NCBI GenBank assembly: GCA_965218495.1
Contig: OZ244626.1
Coordinates: 4,092,001-4,156,000 of the forward strand
Direction of reading: 5' to 3'
From: G965218495 sp965218495
Lineage (GTDB): Bacteria > Bacteroidota > Rhodothermia > Rhodothermales > Bin80
DNA length: 64,000 nucleotides
Under the pieces are notes generated by a model. It did not search any database. It was not told where the DNA came from and saw nothing but the letters and a program-made list of their open reading frames with translations. Positions 63,372-64,000 of this stretch are shown in pieces (the stretch's first letter is position 1; each line of letters begins with the position of its first letter). A program made the translations under genes and the position numbers.

Positions 63372-64000
63372 AGCAGAGAACGATTAGTCTTTAGGCCTAA
63401 CTAATGGGACGGTACAGCAAAATAAAGGAAACTCTGATCTAAGCTGTCGTAGTGGTCACATGAGTATGAAGCAGTTGGACTAGTGACAACTTCACCTCAC
63501 GCTTCGGGTCGGGGTACCTCTGGGGGTGCTGTTTCTGAACCGAGAAGCGTGATCGCGCGGTCCCGTTTATTCGCCGTAAGCCCTACTTCAACATGTACGC
63601 CGCCATTGACGTCGAAAGAACTGGACACAAACGGGGTTTTGGTGCAATGCGCCCCTCCGTACAATCCATTTTGGACGCATTCTTTTCCAGCTGCTTGGGC
63701 TCGCACAACTCACGCGCTCTCCAACATGGTTGCAATTCTGATCGGCAACATCACAATGGCAATGTTAGGCAACCGCGCTACTCAACCTTCCTCAGCGCCG
63801 CCGAGGCTACCAACCTCAATTCTCCGGGCGCCTCACGGCACCCAGAATTTAAGGGGCACGCAACGCCGGCAGTGCATTCGCGCCCTGTAGCCATGCCAGG
63901 CCTTTGCAGCCCTAGTTCCCACCTACTCTGCGGGCGTAGAGGCCGTCAAGCACCAGTGTGCGCCTCTACGTGACAACCTGCCGCGCGCTACCCCGCGTCA
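63372..64000. other. Right-edge region without a supported gene
   Basis: About 630 bp. Overlapping short frames on both strands (63483-63890 plus, 63497-63706 minus) could be coding but none shows a known motif, and they exclude one another. The upstream 100 bp probably hold the promoter of the S9 peptidase gene. No structural RNA signature was recognised. Confidence 0.3.

Noticed and set aside
63483..63890. 135-residue plus-strand frame and the opposing 63497-63706 frame
   Set aside because: The frames contradict each other, and neither has a motif or a ribosome-binding sequence; left as an unassigned region.

Overview
The window is about 64 kb of bacterial DNA, GC-rich by eye. It is didermic and Bacteroidota/Rhodothermota-like by inference only: there are many exported 6-bladed beta-propeller proteins, lipoprotein sulfatases with their own formylglycine enzyme, S9 peptidases and a Peptidase-MA/TolB/outer-membrane-barrel fusion. 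No rRNA, tRNA or CRISPR array was seen. Ordinary housekeeping blocks alternate with islands of mobile elements and decayed duplications. || Layout. 0.4-1.6 kb: an IS30-family transposase beside a perfect 36-bp palindrome. 1.9-8.75 kb: four tandem paralogous secreted beta-propeller genes (minus strand) with related spacers; an IS630-type element sits in the spacer upstream of the first. 9-13.3 kb: pyrD and the Peptidase-MA/TolB/barrel gene. 13.5-23.1 kb: a tight six-gene operon (mrdA, rodA, a MSOX-like oxidase, argS, pheA, an S9 peptidase). 23.2-29.6 kb: sixA, an exonuclease III, and a coupled ligA-polA pair. 29.6-42 kb: small metabolic and hypothetical genes, two sulfatases, sterol desaturase, recG, a NadR-like kinase, the formylglycine enzyme and an outer-membrane barrel. 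|| 42-60 kb is the accessory core. A module of beta-propeller gene (plus strand) followed by a convergent ABC exporter occurs twice. The first copy has an intact propeller and a decayed exporter. The second has an intact exporter and a propeller split by a 4,024-bp group II intron nest. Between them lies a mobile-element graveyard: a 2.1-kb IS flanked by CTAG, an IS5/IS1182-like transposase, an IS110/IS1111 element, an IS1595 pseudogene, and HicA/HicB toxin-antitoxin pieces apparently split by the IS110 element. 60-63.4 kb carries a DUF819 membrane protein and a second S9 peptidase. || The most unusual structure is the intron nest at 53100-57123. An RT-encoding group II intron (I) lies antisense in the propeller gene with exact, frame-preserving exon borders. 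Its catalytic domain V is interrupted between nucleotide 14 and the GAAA loop by two head-to-tail copies of an ORF-less 668-bp group II intron (A). One A copy is itself interrupted, 4 nt before its 3' end, by a second ORF-less intron (B, 659 bp). Removing A, A and B in silico restores a canonical 34-nt domain V, a 2,029-bp host intron and the proper stop codon of its reverse transcriptase.
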